Assembly: GCA_000469685.2 (NCBI GenBank)
Contig: LS997567.1
Coordinates: 12,156,710 to 12,220,709 of the forward strand
DNA: 64,000 nucleotides
Source of the DNA: Haemonchus contortus
Taxonomy: Eukaryota; Nematoda; Chromadorea; Rhabditida; Trichostrongylidae
Direction of reading: 5' to 3'
Made by a program: the position numbers and the translations under genes. The notes under the pieces were generated by a model that was given only the letters and a program-made list of their open reading frames with translations, did not search any database and was not told the origin of the DNA. This document shows, one piece after another, positions 23,641 through 35,138 of the stretch; the first letter of the stretch is position 1, and every line of letters begins with the position of its first letter.

Positions 23641-25268
23641 GTTTAGAAGAGGTTTACATATCGTATATTCGCCAGGAAAAGATTAGTCAATGTACCGTAG
23701 GAGATGCGATTACGCTCGCTTGGCTCTGACATTGGAAGATCATAGGAAGGTGACCGACTTAATTTTTTTGGCAGAAGATAATAGCAGGGGTCGCCAATTT
23801 GAAGCCTTCTGATCTGTTTCAGCATCCCTTCTTGCTTGTGTCACAAGGGGGCATCTATATAAACTTGGTCTCCATATTTGTAGCACCAGATCATTCTAAG
23901 GTTCATTTTGCTGAAGAGTTGTTTCACCATGGAATGATCTTGGCGAAGCTTCTTTAAGTTTAGGTCTGTTCTTGGATTCAAGATGGCTTTAACCAGGCTT
24001 TTCAAGGATCGGCGCTCTATTGTAATGATTCCTCTGAACGAAGTGAACTCGTCCATATAGTCAGATACTAGTCCTGCCTTGTGCTTTGTCACGATTCGGT
24101 GCTGTCATCCTCTCTCCACCTTTCTGTATTCACGAAAAAATACGGTCGCAAGAATAGGTGAGCGTTTTATGTACGGAGCATTTATATAATAATCCAACAC
24201 GAAGGGTTTGAAACAGAAAAGCTTCTAACAATGAGGGCAATAGATAAGAAAAAATTCACCACACCCATCACTCCCCGAGTTCCCGTCTACATGAGATGAG
24301 AAACAATAAGGTACAGGAATTTCAAACTCCTCCAAGTCCGTATCCAGGTACCCTGCTGCGAACCATTAAAATAAAAAAGAAACTTCTTGAATCTAGGTGC
24401 GCTAAGCAAGAAGCACACCGATGAAATAAGGCGGATTATGAAGTTGCGGCTGCTAACGTGAAAGTCCAGATCATGAGCAATTACAAAAGAGACAATATGT
24501 TAAGACATAGCTTCATATTGTAAGAAAAAACATACATCGAGCGGTTGCGCCAGGTGGGATGTTGATCACATTCACTTCTTTGCCAGATAGCGAAGCACCC
24601 TGAACTGCTTCATGGTCCTTGAACGAGCTTCATGAGTCGACGATCAGTAATGTTGAAGGCAAATCTGTTGATCCAACGCACGATCTAACCCAATCCAGCA
24701 CACTAGGATCGTATTAGCACTTGTATTAGCATTTCTGGTGCTTCATAAATTGATATGAAGGAGAGCTTTTGGTAGTCTATATGATGCGTAAAAGGGTTGT
24801 GCAAGCGTATAGGACACCGTTTATGGAAAAAAGCAAAACAATCGCATGCATCAAGACTCGAACCTCCGTGCCACACCTATCAGTCCATCGTCCTCCCAAG
24901 TGCGCCATTGGTGCACGCGTCGTGATTGCTCGGTTGCCTTATAAAAGCAACACGGTGGCATGACACTTAGGGAAAATGAGCTTATAACTTTGTTCCCAGA
25001 ATAGTTTCGCATATTTGAAACACAGATTTGAGTTCAGCGTTTGAAAACACGTCGGTACACATCTCATTTTGAATGACCACTGCGATCCAGTATCTTTCCC
25101 TAGTAATAGGTGCGCGTTGTGTCAAACTTGCACTCTTGAATAGCAAAATAAATTTGTTCACATGAATTTCCCGATAATATTCTGTGGATTCACGGATTTT
25201 ATACGGATTCCTTCACTGAGGGTTTTCTCTCACTGTAATATCCCAGCCGGTTAGTAACGAAACTACGT
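23641..25268. other. span with unassigned minus-strand ORFs
   Basis: Minus-strand ORFs at 24092-23841 (KSLVKAILNPRTDLNLKKL) and 23825-23643 (RRLQIGDPCYYLLPKKLSR) are collinear. The second resembles a retroelement integrase C-terminus only vaguely. No firm family. A tRNA-like sequence lies at 24845-24920 (separate entry). Confidence 0.35.
24845..24920 (-). other. tRNA-like sequence (pseudo-tRNA or SINE head)
   Basis: On the minus strand GCGTGCA (about 24919) can pair with TGCATGC (about 24850) as a 7-bp acceptor stem. GGTTCGAGTC forms a B-box and TGGCGCACTTGGG a weak A-box. The T-stem does not pair well, so a functional tRNA is unlikely. Confidence 0.4.
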
Positions 25269-26340
25269 AGGGCGTCCCCAGGTGGCGGATAGGGGATTTC
25301 AGGGGATGAGCTCCTTGATTCTGCCATGTTGGTCATATACCTTCTGTTTCTCACAGGTGTTTCCAAGCTACGTATGTAGAGTCTGCGAGTGCAGTTGGTA
25401 TCCTGCCCATCGACTCAGCCAAAAGCTTGCATTCGAGTGACTGAGAAGTATCAGGGAGGAAATTCGTGGTCGTCTCTAAAAACAAAGCCCGTCGTCCAAG
25501 CTTCGGGATAGCCTGGCAAGCTCTGGGAGTCAACCCAGCACCCGCGTCAGAGCCTGGCAAGCTACATTTTGGGTATCCACTCGACAAAAACAGTAATAGA
25601 AAAGGGCCTCATTCCCCTGAACCTGAGGGAGCTCCCGATATGGCGTTGGGTAGGACCGCTCGGGAGAGGCTGCTGACATTTCAGGTTTAAAACAGACTGT
25701 CCAAAAGGAGAATGACTAAGATGGCGATCTGTACTTTCAATGCACAGACGCTTGCATCGGCAGCGTGTACAGAAGACCTGATGATGCAATCTAGGAAGAT
25801 CAAATACGACGTCATCGGACTGACCGAGACGAGAAGGCATCGCCCGCTGCACGCTGTATTTAAAGCTGGAGAGGAATTGTTCATGAAACAAACGACAGCA
25901 GAGGCGTCGGAGGCGTAGTTGCCCTCGTCAAAAAGCCATGAACATTTATTCGTACAAAAGCTTGGCAACCCGAATCGGACGTTTGCGATTAAGATGTGGC
26001 TCAACTCTAGCTCTAACCATCTTCGTTGCCTACTAACAAACATGGAGCTACGAAGAAGAGGAGTTAAAAGCGTTTTATGTGGATCTGAAGAGGCTCTACA
26101 AAGAAGACCACATTTTCTTCGAAGTCGTCGTCGCTGATTTTAGCGTCAGGTCTAGCCCGAAAAGAACGGCTGAAGAGCTCCATATCGGGACTCACGGAAT
26201 GGAATGGAATAAGCTGGGTGAAAGGCTGTTTGAGTTTATCATGTCGACCCCCACCATCCATGGTAACTCGCAGTTCCAGAGACCCTCATTTGCGATGGAC
26301 ATGGATGTCACGTGGTGGACAGCTCCATGATGAAATAGCC

Positions 26341-26634
26341 CTCAACAAGTACAACGTGTTGAGCGGATCGGCCGATATCAGCACAGAACCGTTAGCTGAA
26401 AACTTTACATGATATTACTTGTTTTGAATCGATGTTTTTGTTAACTGCTGTTGTTCGCCGCAGTACGCGATGCGAAGTCCCAAAAGGTTGGCGATTTATG
26501 AAGTTTTGTCCATAATTCGTCAACCTTGTGGGTCTTACGATTCTGTATATGTTGGCCCTCTAACAAGTCGTAGGTAAGCGGTAGTGGGCATGTGGTGCAC
26601 GCGTCAGCGTGCGTAGCTCAACTGGTAATGAAAA
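26341..26634. mobile_element. SINE-like insertion in RTE endonuclease
   Basis: The insertion separates the endonuclease residues ending ...LHDEI (about 26338) from the block starting DHII (26636, frame-shifted). Its segment GTTAACTGCTGTTGTTCGCC ... GCGATGCGAAG ... GGCGATTTATG matches the SINE at 22.79-23.00 kb. A tRNA-like GCGTAGCTCAACTGG lies near 26610. Boundaries are inferred from where the RTE reading stops and resumes. Confidence 0.6.
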
Positions 26635-27596
26635 AGATCATATCATCCTCAATCGGAGATTTTGCCTTACTGATGTCGCTATTTTTCCGAAGTTCTACAC
26701 GAGATCGGACCATCGTCTCCTCCGAGCCAGATTCTGCTTCTCAGCGCGTGGAAAGAGAGAGCCATGAAGTTTAAGGAAAGAAGCCACAAGTCCTTCATCA
26801 ACTGAGACCACTTCGCTTTCCTTGCGAGTGGATGGGAAGATTTCGTTACCGATAACATCGATGAAGAATACAACCGACTCGTCAAATATTTTCATGCGCT
26901 AGGAAAGCGGACAGTCTACAAGTAGCCAAGAGACGACTCTCTTCAAGGACTCTTGAGCTGATACACCAGCGTGGAATTGCGCGAGCTACAGGCAATCATC
27001 AACAAACGTCTGAACTTGCGAAGCTATGCACACAAGCGATAAAGGAAGATCTGAAAGGGAGAAGAGCAGCAGTTATGGACGAGGCCGCCGAGGCCGGAAA
27101 GAGCATTCGCAAAGCCCGACATAGCTTGGCCAATTACAAGACCGACATGACTTCTCTTCGTCGTCCTGACGGAACAGTTACTGCATCTCGAAGGGCAATG
27201 GAAGAAAGTCATCTACGACTCCTACTCGGGATCTCTTCGACAGCCACGTCTACCTGCCTACCCACCATCTTAGGCATGACGAATATATCGCTCCTTAGGT
27301 TCTCCCTCCGAAATACGACATGCCATCACGTCGATGAGGTACTGTACGGTGCCCGGTCCCGATAGGATCAAACCAGAACTTCTTAATAGTCTATCACCAG
27401 TCATCGTCAGAACTTTGGCTAGGCTCTTCACGCGGTATCTGTCTGCATGCAAGTGTCCACTTCGTGGAAAACTAGCAAGACTGTGTTGCTCTATGAAAAG
27501 GGAGATCCAGACGATATTAGCAATTATCCTCAATCTGCCTGGTGTCTCTAATCTACAAGCTTTTCCTTCGCGTCATCCTAAACAGGATTGGCAGAA

Positions 27597-29112
27597 TAAT
27601 AGATGAAGGACAGCCATGCAAGCAAGGAGGGTTCCGGAGTGTTCACTACAATCGATCATATACACACTCTTACAAAACTCATTGAAGTATCCCGAGAGTG
27701 CAAAATGCCGTTATGCATAAGTTCATCGATTTGGAGAAAGCCTTTGACACCGTTGAGATAGAAGCGGTAATTGAAGCAATGGGCAACCAGGGTTTCCTGC
27801 TCAATATATAAGGATGCTTCGTGAGTTCTACGACAACTTCACAACCAGAATTTCCCCATTCTACAAAGAAGTCATTATCAGCGTGAAGAGAGGTGCCCGG
27901 CAGGGCGAAACCATTTAGCCCAAACTTTTCAGTGCCCCTCTCGAGAATACCATGTGTCGTTTGGAATGGGAAGACATGGGAACGTTACGCACATCACCTT
28001 TGCTTTGCAGACAACATCGTGCTCATTACACCGAACATCGAGCAGGCGGAACGAATGCTGGCCGAATTTGACAGTGCTTGTGAAAGGATCGGCTTGGAAC
28101 TGAGCTTAACGAAGTCGATGTTCATGAAAAACGGTTTGGTACCTGATGCCGTTATGCATAAGTTCATCGAAGTTCATCGATAATAGATGAAGGACAGCCA
28201 TGCAAGCAAGGAGGGTTCCGGAGTGTTCACTACAATCGATCATATCCACACTCTTACAAAACTCATTGAAGTATCCCGAGAGTACAAAATGCCGTTATGC
28301 ATAAGTTCATCGATTTGGAGAAAGCCTTTGACACCGTTGAGATAGAAGCGGTAATTGAAGCACTGGGCAACCAGGGTTTCGTGCTCAATATATAAGGATG
28401 CTTCGTGAGTTCTACGACAACTTCACAACCAGAATTTCCCCATTCTACAAAGAAGTCATTATCAGCGTGAAGAGAGGTGCCCGGCAGGGCGAAACCATTT
28501 AGCCCAAACTTTTCAGTGCCCCTCTCGAGAATACCATGCGTCGTTTGGAATGGGAAGACATGGGAACGTTACGCACATCACCTTTGCTTTGCAGACAACA
28601 TCGTGCTCATTACACCGAACATCGAGCAGGCGGAACGAATGCTGGCCGAATTTGACAGTGCTTGTGAAAGGATCGGCTTGGAACTGAGCTTAACGAAGTC
28701 GATGTTCATGAAAAACGGTTTGGTACCTGATGCCGTTATGCATAAGTTCATCGAAGTTCATCGATAATAGATGAAGGACAGCCATGCAAGCAAGGAGGGT
28801 TCCGGAGTGTTCACTACAATCGATCATATCCACACTCTTACAAAACTCATTGAAGTATCCCGAGAGTACAAAATGCCGTTATGCATAAGTTCATCGATTT
28901 GGAGAAAGCCTTTGACACCGTTGAGATAGAAGCGGTAATTGAAGCACTGGGCAACCAGGGTTTCCTGCTCAATATATAAGGATGCTTCGTGAGTTCTACG
29001 ACAACTTCACAACCAGAATTTCCCCATTCTACAAAGAAGTCATTATCAGCGTGAAGAGAGGTGCCCGGCAGGGCGAAACCATTTAGCCCAAACTTTTCAG
29101 TGCCCCTCTCGA
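27597..29112 (+). repeat. 584-bp tandem duplication inside RTE RT (2.6 copies)
   Basis: Copies begin at 27597, 28181 and 28765 (TAATAGATGAAGGACAGC) and the third stops at about 29112. Units differ by only a handful of bases, for example ATACACAC/ATCCACAC, GAGTGC/GAGTAC and CAATGGG/CACTGGG. A 20-bp segment GTTATGCATAAGTTCATCGA occurs both inside each unit and at the unit junctions. It is probably the slippage or template-switch point. Confidence 0.95.
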
Positions 29113-29770
29113 CCCTTCACGCTAATATCTCCGAATGCTATAGCTATGTGTACCTAGATCGGAAAGTCAAGATGATGAACGATCTAGCTCCGGAGCTGTG
29201 CAGAAGGAAACGCGCCGTGTGGAAAGCATTTAAGAATATCGAGGGAGCAGTGAAGAAGACAACGAACATCCGGTTCCGCGCTCACCTTTTCGACACTGCT
29301 GTCCCTCCTGCTTTGACGTACGCCTCGGAGACTTGGACCCTACGAAAGCAGGATGAGCATGCTGTCAGCGTTACTTAACGCGCTTTGGGAAGGACGATGC
29401 TCGGAATTCCACTATAAATGCAAGTGCAGAAGGGAAGCCGGAGTTCCGTCAACGAACGAAGATCAGGAACGCCGTGATTACGCCAAGAAATCGAAAATCA
29501 GGTGGGCCGGACACGTTATGCGATATACTGATGACCGTTGGACCAGGGCCGATACTGACTGGACCCTTCGGAACATCAAACGAACTCCAGGACGGCTGCC
29601 AACAAGATGGTCAGACTTCTCCACAAAAGCTCTGAACGGAGGATTGTTGAACCTCGTGCCCCTCAAGCGAGAACGATTAACTAGACCACTCTGGCTCGTG
29701 ACATGGACGAATGGAGACGTTATTGCCGCCCGGTGAAGGAAGTCGATGATCAACGGGGCGACAGGTGATA

Positions 29771-30981
29771 CAGGTGATTCACGGATCTTATGGAAGGTAA
29801 TCTGTGGACTTGCAGTTTGGTAGCAATATGCATACACGAGCCATGCTAATCTACTACGTACAACGTGTTCCATGAAGATGTGACCGCTCGAGACTACCTG
29901 AGAAGACTACCTAAGGCTACCTCCGAGCTCTTTCAAATAAAGTCAGTACACAAAAACGATACTGAGAATGTTGCATCTGTCCTGCTCTGAATGAACACGA
30001 AATCCCTAAAAAGATGGAGCGAATCTCAGAATTGGAATTTCTATGGCACGCACTGCGCTAAAATTTCAAAATTCAAATACATAATTTCGAGTGATGTTTA
30101 GTCATTACATAGTTGTTTCTTAAAAACACGCCCGAGTTGATTGTTTTGCTCGGTGACGGTAAAAGCACGTGAGGTGGTAGCATCTACAGAGCCTAATAAT
30201 AAAGTGTCTTCAGCGATGACAAATTGTTTGGGTCACACAGTGAGCGAGAGGGAATTCTCAGAAAAAAAAAAAGTTGGCGAATGAGGGTCAGGGCATGAGA
30301 TCAACGACATAACGATATTGGTGCTATAAAAAAGAATCAATACAACTTCAGCAACAACAGAATCAGTTTCTATCCGAATCGTCACCTAAGTCAAATTTCG
30401 TATCTTAACATTTCACTGTAATGAGCCCTGCGAAGGTATGATATATTGTTAACAATCTCATCGCTACTCACACCAAAGGACGGAATTCGCGACGTACGAG
30501 GGATTTTATAATCAGTACAGCGAATGAAATTTGGTCAATCTCAAATGAGGAATTGCTTCTCTTCCTTATTCTGTGATATGGATCTTGCTGACGTTGAAGT
30601 TGAAATGGACGCTGTCGTTGAGTAAACTGAACATGGCACTTGGCTTGAGATTTGACTCAAAACCAGCAATGGATTTGAAGCCAGTGATCCTGAGAAGAAT
30701 GATCCTCCCTGGACCAACTCTTCTAATTGCTGATAAAGTGAACTCAGAAGACCTATAAATCCGAGTGCTCAATGAATACGTTGCGCATAGCCCTATTCAG
30801 AAGCTGCAAAGAATGACTTAATAAAATGTAATACCGAGTAAATCGCCACTTACAAAAAGAAAGTCATTACATCAAAAAAGGTTGAAAGTGATATATATGA
30901 TCCCCTCTATAGCTAACACGCTGAGGAACGTCCATTCCGCGCGTTTGAAACTAGGTCAGCTCGCCCACTTCACGCGCTCGC
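29771..30981. other. span without recognisable gene
   Basis: Begins with the RTE family A 3' tail (GGTGATACAGGTGATTCACG). A minus-strand ORF at 30566-30772 (RRVGPGRIILLRITGFKSIA) follows a TTTATAG acceptor-like site but has no family match. Confidence 0.4.
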
Positions 30982-31516
30982 AAGTAGGAATTTTATGCAT
31001 CAACGTGACACAGCACATCGCTCGCTCCATCGCTCTTTGAGTGGATGCCAGTCTTCTTCCTTCATTCATGATTGTACTCCATGTTTCGCTTCCATACACC
31101 AGCGTTGGCAGAACAAGTGTTAAACACACGGGCTCTGGCTCTGACTTGGGCATCAATTCTTTTATCAGTGAGAACATCACGATAATTGTTGAATGTCACC
31201 CAGCCCGCCCTACGACGACGACCTATTTCGATTGCCAAATCGTTGTACATCGTAACTGCTTGGCCTGAGTATACGTATGACGGAACTTCTTCAATGACTG
31301 AGTCTTCCATGCGTAAACAGTAGTCGCTTGCGTAGCTGTTTTTAATCCACTTGGGTTTTCCTGGATGGATCTCTAGACCGATAGAGCTAGCAGCGTTCCT
31401 TAGGATCCTTAATGAGTTTTCGAGAGCACTCGGTTTGCTTCCGATGAGTACAATGTCGTCTGCAAACATTAGGTATTGAAGCCTTTCTCCGTCTATGTCG
31501 ATTCCGCAGGGCATCT
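30982..31516 (-). pseudogene. RTE copy (family B): RT 3' part, inverted, with internal deletion
   Basis: The minus strand reads FADDIVLIGSKPSALENSLR (near 31460), EIHPGKPKWIKNSYAS, SYVYSGQAVTMYNDLAIEIG and RRRAGWVTFNNYRDVLTDKR down to VYGSETW near 31090. It is the reverse complement of 33868-34390, about 95% identical by eye, and forms the outer part of the left arm of a palindrome. Compared with the right arm, roughly 340 bp containing the AFDTVE and RQGD-type RT motifs are missing at 31516, so this arm never had a working RT. Confidence 0.9.
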
Positions 31517-31844
31517 GGGCAGCCGACCTGCTCTTTGCCCGTATTCATATTCAGGATTTGACGAATTCGATTCAGGATTACGCGTGCTTGAACTGGATGG
31601 AGGGAACACGATGAAGTTGCTATCAGTATATGCACCCACCGGAGCTTATGGTGGTGATGCTGTAGAGGAGTTTTATGATGCGCTCGAGAATGCAACAAAC
31701 AGGCCCCCGAAAGGAACATACCTTGTATGCGCTGGCGATTACAATGCCCACCTTGGTCGAGGAGAATCTGGAGAGAATTTTGTCGGGCCACACGGAATTC
31801 CAGGACGCAACAGTCGAGGAGAAACACTGGTTCAGTAATGTTAA

Positions 31845-32086
31845 CCCTTTGACGACAATGCAGATTTCGACGTGACGCGTCCATGGGACCGCGCTACCCT
31901 AATTTCGCGCGCGACTGGCACCCACCGGTAGGTGGCACTGCCCCAAGAGAAGACTCTTTCACTGACTTACTGAACTTAGCAATAATTAAGAAACAATAAA
32001 GTGGGGTGGTTTCGAAAGTTGGGGGCTAATATCCCATGCGCCAGTCATAGTGGCACCCGCCGGTGGGTGCCATTGTCGTCAAAGGG
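31845..32086. mobile_element. 242-bp TTAA-flanked MITE (piggyBac-type)
   Basis: The ends CCCTTTGACGACAATG / CATTGTCGTCAAAGGG are perfect inverted repeats flanked by TTAA (31841-31844, 32087-32090). The inverted sister arm at about 33233 has the empty site CTGTTAAAGAAC (reverse complement). It is the same family as 19036-19667. Confidence 0.95.
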
Positions 32087-32559
32087 TTAAAGAACTAGGC
32101 TGTCGGTAGCTAACACATACTTCCAAAAACGTCTGGGCCGTCGATGGACTTATCATACTCCAAACAGGCAGATTTCCACGAAATAGATTTCATCCCGCCG
32201 AACTGTTTACGACTTTTTCGCAACGTTGGCGTCATCGGAGAATCACGCTTCAACATCGGATCAGATCATCGTTTAGTATGAACAACGATAGCAATAAAGC
32301 TAAAAGAAGAGCGGAAGAGACTAGCTGCATATCACTCCAAACGAATACGATATGAGCTTTCTGAAGAAACACTGAGAACGCTAGCAGCAACTGTAGATTT
32401 TTCTGGAGGTTCAGGAAATGTCCATGCGAGATACGAAAAAGCAACTTCCGCTATCCGAAGTGCCGTCAAAGATGCGTCACAACGTGTACGGAGAAAACCA
32501 GTTGAGTGATGTCACTCTGCAGATGTTAGCCACGAGGAAGGAATTGGACAAAACTATTA

Positions 32560-33085
32560 GGTTGTAACATAAGTTCGTAGAGTTTTTCACAAAGATTTCT
32601 CAGAACGAAAAGCAATAATTGCAATAATAAATTATTAAATAAGTTATTATAATAATCAGCCAATACAAAAATTGTTTGGCGACCATCTTCCTTCAAACGT
32701 GCCTTCAGACGCTCTTGGTCGAATTCTGCAGGTCGTCCGCTTCGAGGCGTGTCTTCAAGTTCAAAGTCGCCATTTTCGAGCTTCGCGAACCATTTTTGTG
32801 CAGTAGACACACCTATGTATGACATCTTGCCTGTACACACTGCATATCTCCCGAGCTGTATCGGCAAGAAAAGCAGATGTCGAAAATGCTGATTTTTTAC
32901 TCCTAGATATTCCATTTCTGAGCCAGAAAAAAGACGAACAATTAAACTCCCCAAAAAAACAGATAAAACAGTTTTGTAGAGGAGAAAAAGCTCTTTCGAG
33001 TGAATGTATACATTTTGCTAAAAAACAAAATAAATCGTTGTAAAATAACTCTAAGGCAAAACTCTACGAACTTATGTTACAACCC
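32560..33085 (-). mobile_element. short mariner element inside RTE family B
   Basis: The ends GGTTGTAACATAAGTTCGTA and (reverse complement) GGGTTGTAACATAAGTTCGT are inverted repeats of about 30 bp, with TA beside the left end. The minus strand carries only the transposase HTH (STAQKWFAKLENGDFELEDT, RSGRPAEFDQERLKARLKED, GRQTIFVLAD). The catalytic domain is deleted. The element is about 525 bp and interrupts the RTE linker. Confidence 0.85.
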
Positions 33086-33138
33086 AATATGACCCCCGTG
33101 GCTCGTACAGTGCTCAACAAAGCCAAGAAATTTACCTC

Positions 33139-33465
33139 GTGGGACATCTGCCTGTTTGGAGTATGATAAGTCCATCGACGGCCCAGACGTTTTTGGAAGT
33201 ATGTGTCAGCTACCGACAGCCTAGTTCTTTAACAGTACTGAACCAGTGTTTCTCCTCGACTGTTGCGTCCTGGAATTACGTGTGGCCCGACAAAATTCTC
33301 CCCAGATTCTCCTCGCGCATACAAGATATGTTCCTTTCGGAGCCTGTTTGTTGCATTCTCGAGCGCATCATAAAATTCCTCTACAGCATCACCACCATAA
33401 GCTCCGGTGGGTGCATATACTGATAGCAACTTCATCGTGTTCCCTCCATCCAGTTCAAGCACGCG
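33139..33465 (-). pseudogene. inverted RTE family B endonuclease segment
   Basis: Reverse complement of 31560-31840 plus 32091-32170, without the MITE. The minus strand reads ELDGGNTMKLLSVYAPTGAY, VEEFYDALENATNR and SGENFVGPHVIPGRNSRGET. It joins forward RT sequence at about 33465 with overlapping reading, as in 5'-inverted retrotransposon insertions. Confidence 0.9.
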
Positions 33466-34691
33466 TAATCCTGAATCGAATTCGTCAAATCCTGAATATG
33501 AATACGGGCAAAGAGCAGGTCGGCTTCCGCGAAGGTTTTTCCACTATCGACCAATCCACGTGATTTCTCAGTTGACGGAAAGATGTCGAGAATACAGAAT
33601 TCCTTTGTGTTATCTCTTCATTGACTTCAAGAAGGCTTTCGATACGGTTGAACATCAAGCAGTGCTAAACGCCCTTACAGCTTTCGCAGTTCCCCGAAGA
33701 TACGGTGGAAATGATACCGCAGTGCAATACCAGCTGCTTCACCAACCTTTATGGAAACCCGATCCGTATCCAAATACGACGCGGAGCCCGACAAGGAGAG
33801 GTCATCTCCCCGATGCCTTTTCTGCTGCTCTGGAAATAGTGATGCGAAATGCCCAGATGCCCTGCGGAATCGACATAGACGGAGAAAGGCTTCTTCGGAG
33901 GAATGTTTGCAGACGACATTGTACTCATCGGAAGCGAACCGAGTGCTCTCGAAAACTCATTAAGGATCCTGAGGAACGCTGCTAGCTCTTTCGGTCTAGA
34001 GATCCATCCAGGAGAACCCAAGTGGATGAAAAACAGCTACGCAAGCGGCTACTGTTTACGCATGGAAGACTCAGTCATTGAAGAAGTTCCGTCATACGTA
34101 TACTCAGGTCAAGCAGTTACGATGTACAACGATTTGGCAACCGAAATAGGTCGTCGTCGTAGGGCGGGCTGGGTGACATTCAACAATTATCGTGATATTC
34201 TCACTGATAAAAGAATTGATGCCCAAGTCAGAGCCCGTGTGTTTAACACATGTTCTGCCGGCGCTGGTGTATGGAAGCGAAACATGGAGTACAATCATGA
34301 ATGAAGAAAGAAGACTGGCATCCACTCAAAGAGCGATGGAGCGAGCGATGTGCGGTGTCACGTTGATGCAAAAAATCCCTGCTCGCGAAATTTGAAGGCG
34401 AATTGGCGTTAAAGATGTGATAGAAAATATCTATGACTCGGAAAAACGATGGGCAGGACATGTAGCTCGTTTGAATGACAACCATTGGCCATACCGTGTG
34501 ACCATTTGGTATCCCCGCGAAGTAAAAAAGACCGCGAGGAAGACACCCGGCCAGGTGGAGTGAACCTTTCAAGAAACTACAGAGATTTCAACAAGTGGCA
34601 GAAACTGTAATGACTGGCATAGAAGCGTCCTGCAGTGTTGGCGACATCACCCCTTGAAGAGCGGACATCAAGGTATTCTAGGTATTCAAGG
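33466..34691 (+). pseudogene. RTE copy (family B): RT to 3' tail
   Basis: The plus-strand RT starts ILNRIRQILNMNTGKEQVGF, REGFSTID (33470-33560). It continues RCREYRIPLCYLFIDFKKAF with DTVEHQAVLNAL (33585-33680, first catalytic Asp present), then an RQGD-equivalent region with frame changes (33770-33800). FADDIVLIGSEPSALENSLR follows at 33905 (FADD intact), then EIHPGEPKWMKNSYAS, SYVYSGQAVTMYNDLATEIG, and GYG/VYGSETW near 34265. The C-terminal DNA-binding tail KRWAGHVARLNDNHW is near 34445. Frameshifts near 33545, 33700, 33900 and 34290 inactivate it. The 3' tail GGTATTCTAGGTATTCAAGG leads straight into the giant microsatellite. Confidence 0.9.
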
Positions 34692-35107
34692 GTATGTATG
34701 TATGTATGTATGTATGTATGTATGTATGTATGTATGTATGCATGTATGCATGTATGTATGTAGTATGTATGTATGTATGTATGTATGTATGTATGTATGT
34801 ATGTATGTATGTATGTATGTATGTATGTATGTATGTATGTATGTATGTATGTATGTATGTATGTATGTATGTATGTATGTATGTATGTATGTATGTATGT
34901 ATGTATGTATGTATGTATGTATGTATGTATGTATGTATGTATGTATGTATGTATGTATGTATGTATGTATGTATGTATGTATGTATGTATGTATGTATGT
35001 TGTATGTATGTATGTATGTATGTATGTATGTATGTATGTATGTATGTATGTATGTATGTATGTATGTATGTATGTATGTATGTATATGTATTATGTATGT
35101 ATGTATG

Positions 35108-35138
<31 letters not shown>

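Larger units (their letters stand above)
25269..29770 (+). pseudogene. RTE retrotransposon copy (family A), rearranged
   Basis: The 5' region starts GGGCGTCCCCAGGTGGCGGA and is shared with copies at 47.76 and 50.46 kb. The endonuclease starts at 25712 (MAICTFNAQTLASAACTEDL, VIGLTETRRHRPL). It continues at 26079 (RTAEELHIGTHGMEWN), is split by a SINE, and resumes near 26640 with SDHRLLRA-type sequence in another frame. The linker near 27060 reads MDEAAEAGKSIRKARHSLAN. The RT follows: PGPDRIKPELLNSLSPVIVR (27345), DLEKAFDTVEIEAVIEA (27730), RGARQGETI (27890) and CFADNIVLITPNIEQAERML (28005). The C-terminal part is at 29110-29740 (ALTYASETWTLRKQDEHAVS). The YADD/FADD box is FADN, so a catalytic Asp is lost. 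Many stops exist, and the RT part is tandemly duplicated (27597-29112). Confidence 0.9.
31517..33138 (+). pseudogene. RTE copy (family B): endonuclease and linker
   Basis: Plus-strand endonuclease blocks are RVLELDGGNTMKLLSVYAPT (31570), AYGGDAVEEFYDALENATNR, CAGDYNAHLGRGESGENFVG (31730; GDYN/GDFN motif) and IPGRNSRGETLVQ (31800). After the MITE, the SDHRLV region (SRFNIGSDHRLV) is at about 32245-32280 and the linker KLKEERKRLAAYHSKRIRYE runs on to 32555. The last piece after the mariner insertion (33086-33135) reads TPVARTVLNKAKKF, the usual sequence before RT. Stops and the two insertions inactivate it. At 33139 it runs directly into an inverted copy of its own middle. Confidence 0.85.

Noticed and set aside
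23643..24092. Gypsy-type integrase C-terminus
   Set aside because: Only a vague basic/aromatic resemblance; no catalytic integrase or RT motif nearby.
24845..24920. Functional tRNA gene
   Set aside because: The acceptor stem pairs and a B-box is present, but the T-stem does not pair and no convincing anticodon stem is visible.
27597..29112. Regularly spaced long repeats as a possible CRISPR-like array
   Set aside because: Units are contiguous 584-bp duplications of RTE coding sequence with no short repeats or variable spacers.
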